Positions 59,885-60,972 of a stretch of DNA of 60,972 nt are shown piece after piece. The DNA lies in the NCBI GenBank assembly GCA_027451225.1, contig DAIDJU010000078.1:1-60972 (forward strand), given 5' to 3'. Each line of letters opens with the position of its first letter. Positions within the stretch are counted from its first letter, which is position 1. A model generated the notes under the pieces. That model was given only the letters and a program-made list of their open reading frames with translations, was not told the origin of the DNA and did not search any database. This stretch comes from Acidocella sp. GTDB taxonomy: Bacteria; Pseudomonadota; Alphaproteobacteria; Acetobacterales; Acetobacteraceae. Both the position numbers and the translations under genes were made by a program.

Positions 59885-59926
59885 CAAGGGAGCCTCCTCC
59901 CTTACCTACTGTAACCCTTACCCCGC

Positions 59927-59956
59927 TTGACGTTTCGGGCCGAAGGCACCATTAGA
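59927..59956 (+). promoter_or_regulatory. Possible promoter of rho
   Basis: TTGACG (59927-59932), 17 bases, then CATTAG (59950-59955) forms a plausible sigma-70-type pair about 115 bp before the rho ATG. The rest of the 59885-60069 leader holds no coding frame that I can support. Confidence 0.45.
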
Positions 59957-60069
59957 GTGCCAGGCCGTCCGTGCCGGGTGCCGCCCATCGTCCAGGGTTG
60001 GCGCAATCTCTCATATTCCTATCCGTGCCGCGGCAGCCCTGTCGTGGCGACTCCATCGATCGGATCCCC

Positions 60070-60972
60070 ATGCATCTCGCCGAATTAAAGGCAAAAACCC
60101 CCACCGACCTCCTGGCCCTGGCCGAGGAGCTGGAGGTCGAGAACGCCTCCTCCCTGCGCAAGCAGGACATGATGTTCGCCATCCTGAAAGCCTGGGCCGA
60201 GACCGACCAGGCCATTCACGGCGATGGCACGCTCGAAATCCTTCCCGATGGCTTCGGCTTCCTGCGCAACCCTGAAGCCAACTTCCTCCCCGGCCCCGAG
60301 GACATCTACGTCTCCCCCGCCCAGGTGCGCCGCTACGGCCTGCGCACGGGCGATACGGTCGATGGCGAGATCCGCGCGCCGAAGGAAGGCGAGCGCTATT
60401 TCAGCCTCGTGCGCGTGGACAAGATCAATTTCGAGTCCCCCGAGGCGGTGAAGCACCGCATCAATTTCGACAACCTGACCCCGCTCTACCCCACCTCCCG
60501 CCTGAAGATGGAAGTGGAGATCGCCGAGCCGACCGTTAAGGGCCAGCAGAAGGACTACACCTCCCGGGTCATCGACCTGGTCGCCCCCATCGGGAAGGGC
60601 CAGCGCGCTCTGGTCGTCGCACCGCCGCGCACCGGCAAGACGGTGATGCTCCAGAATATCGCCGCCTCCATCACCGCCAACCATCCGGAAGTCTTCCTGA
60701 TGGTGCTGCTGATCGACGAGCGCCCCGAGGAAGTGACCGACATGTCCCGCTCCGTGCGCGGCGAGGTCGTGGCCTCCACCTTCGACGAACCGGCAACCCG
60801 CCACGTGCAGGTGACCGAGATGGTGCTGGAAAAGGCCAAGCGCCTCGTCGAGCATAAGCGCGACGTGGTGATCCTGCTCGACTCCATCACCCGCCTCGCC
60901 CGCGCCTACAACACCGTTGTGCCCTCGTCCGGCAAGGTGCTCACCGGCGGTGTGGACGCCAACGCCCTGCAG
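60070..60972 (+). CDS. rho: Transcription termination factor Rho (3' end outside window)
   Basis: The first 301 codons are present and the frame is open at the window edge; full Rho is usually about 420 residues. Seen are the RhoN helical domain ([20 protein letters not shown]), the RNA-binding cold-shock-like fold ([40 protein letters not shown]), and [19 protein letters not shown] with Walker A near 185-191. [13 protein letters not shown] and [15 protein letters not shown] (Walker B region) follow. It should work as a hexameric RNA helicase. Confidence 0.96.
   Translation, partial: MHLAELKAKTPTDLLALAEELEVENASSLRKQDMMFAILKAWAETDQAIHGDGTLEILPDGFGFLRNPEANFLPGPEDIYVSPAQVRRYGLRTGDTVDGEIRAPKEGERYFSLVRVDKINFESPEAVKHRINFDNLTPLYPTSRLKMEVEIAEPTVKGQQKDYTSRVIDLVAPIGKGQRALVVAPPRTGKTVMLQNIAASITANHPEVFLMVLLIDERPEEVTDMSRSVRGEVVASTFDEPATRHVQVTEMVLEKAKRLVEHKRDVVILLDSITRLARAYNTVVPSSGKVLTGGVDANALQ

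Overview
The window is high-GC, densely packed chromosome from an alphaproteobacterium. I infer an Acetobacteraceae-like member of the Rhodospirillales/Acetobacterales from a SAM-II riboswitch in front of metZ, a DUF2853 protein, a Pol IV with a zinc-ribbon head, PhaR/thiolase/CoA-transferase genes and the style of the flagellar genes. Genus level is not claimed. There is no phage, integrase, transposase, CRISPR array or rRNA.

Region 1 (1-18.1 kb) is housekeeping and metabolism: the 3' end of hrpB, a DUF2853 gene, tRNA-Gly(CCC), SAM-II riboswitch plus metZ, a membrane acyltransferase, an SDR, a GAF protein, dinB, a RutF-like flavin reductase, ppx, the coupled rutE-like/tsaB/rimI set, a NifU-type Fe-S scaffold, a DODA-type dioxygenase, a xylulokinase-like FGGY kinase, a 2OG-Fe(II) oxygenase, a YyaL-type protein, a small ferredoxin and an APC permease.

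Region 2 (18.2-54.2 kb) is one nearly complete flagellar locus arranged as two divergent arms around a lone CheY-like gene. The leftward arm (minus strand) reads fliE-fliF-fliG-fliK-fliM/N fusion-fliQ(1)-flhA-fliA-motA-motB-small membrane protein-fliH-fliI-fliJ-flgL-sulfotransferase/glycosyltransferase giant-flgA-flagellin-fliD-fliS-flgM-FlgN-like. The rightward arm reads cheY, then flgBCDEFGHIJK-fliL-fliO-fliP-fliQ(2)-fliR-flhB. Together they supply rod, rings, hook, switch, stator, export gate, export ATPase, filament, cap, chaperone and the sigma-28/anti-sigma pair. Neighbouring genes overlap by 1 to 10 bp almost everywhere, which points to translational coupling.

Region 3 (54.2-60.97 kb) returns to metabolism: an ankyrin-type secreted protein, phaR, a small coiled-coil protein overlapping a PhaC-like synthase/hydrolase, a PhaA-type thiolase, a two-subunit 3-oxoacid CoA-transferase and the 5' part of rho.

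The most unusual content is: (i) a 1148-residue protein joining a PAPS-type sulfotransferase to glycosyltransferase-like domains, coupled to flgA inside the flagellar operon; (ii) an in-frame FliM-FliN fusion with a strong internal ribosome-binding site that could also yield free FliN; (iii) two different FliQ genes; (iv) a sigma-28 that lacks region 3; (v) a family of nested palindromes placed directly after stop codons; and (vi) a 194-bp out-of-frame overlap of two plausible PHA-related genes.
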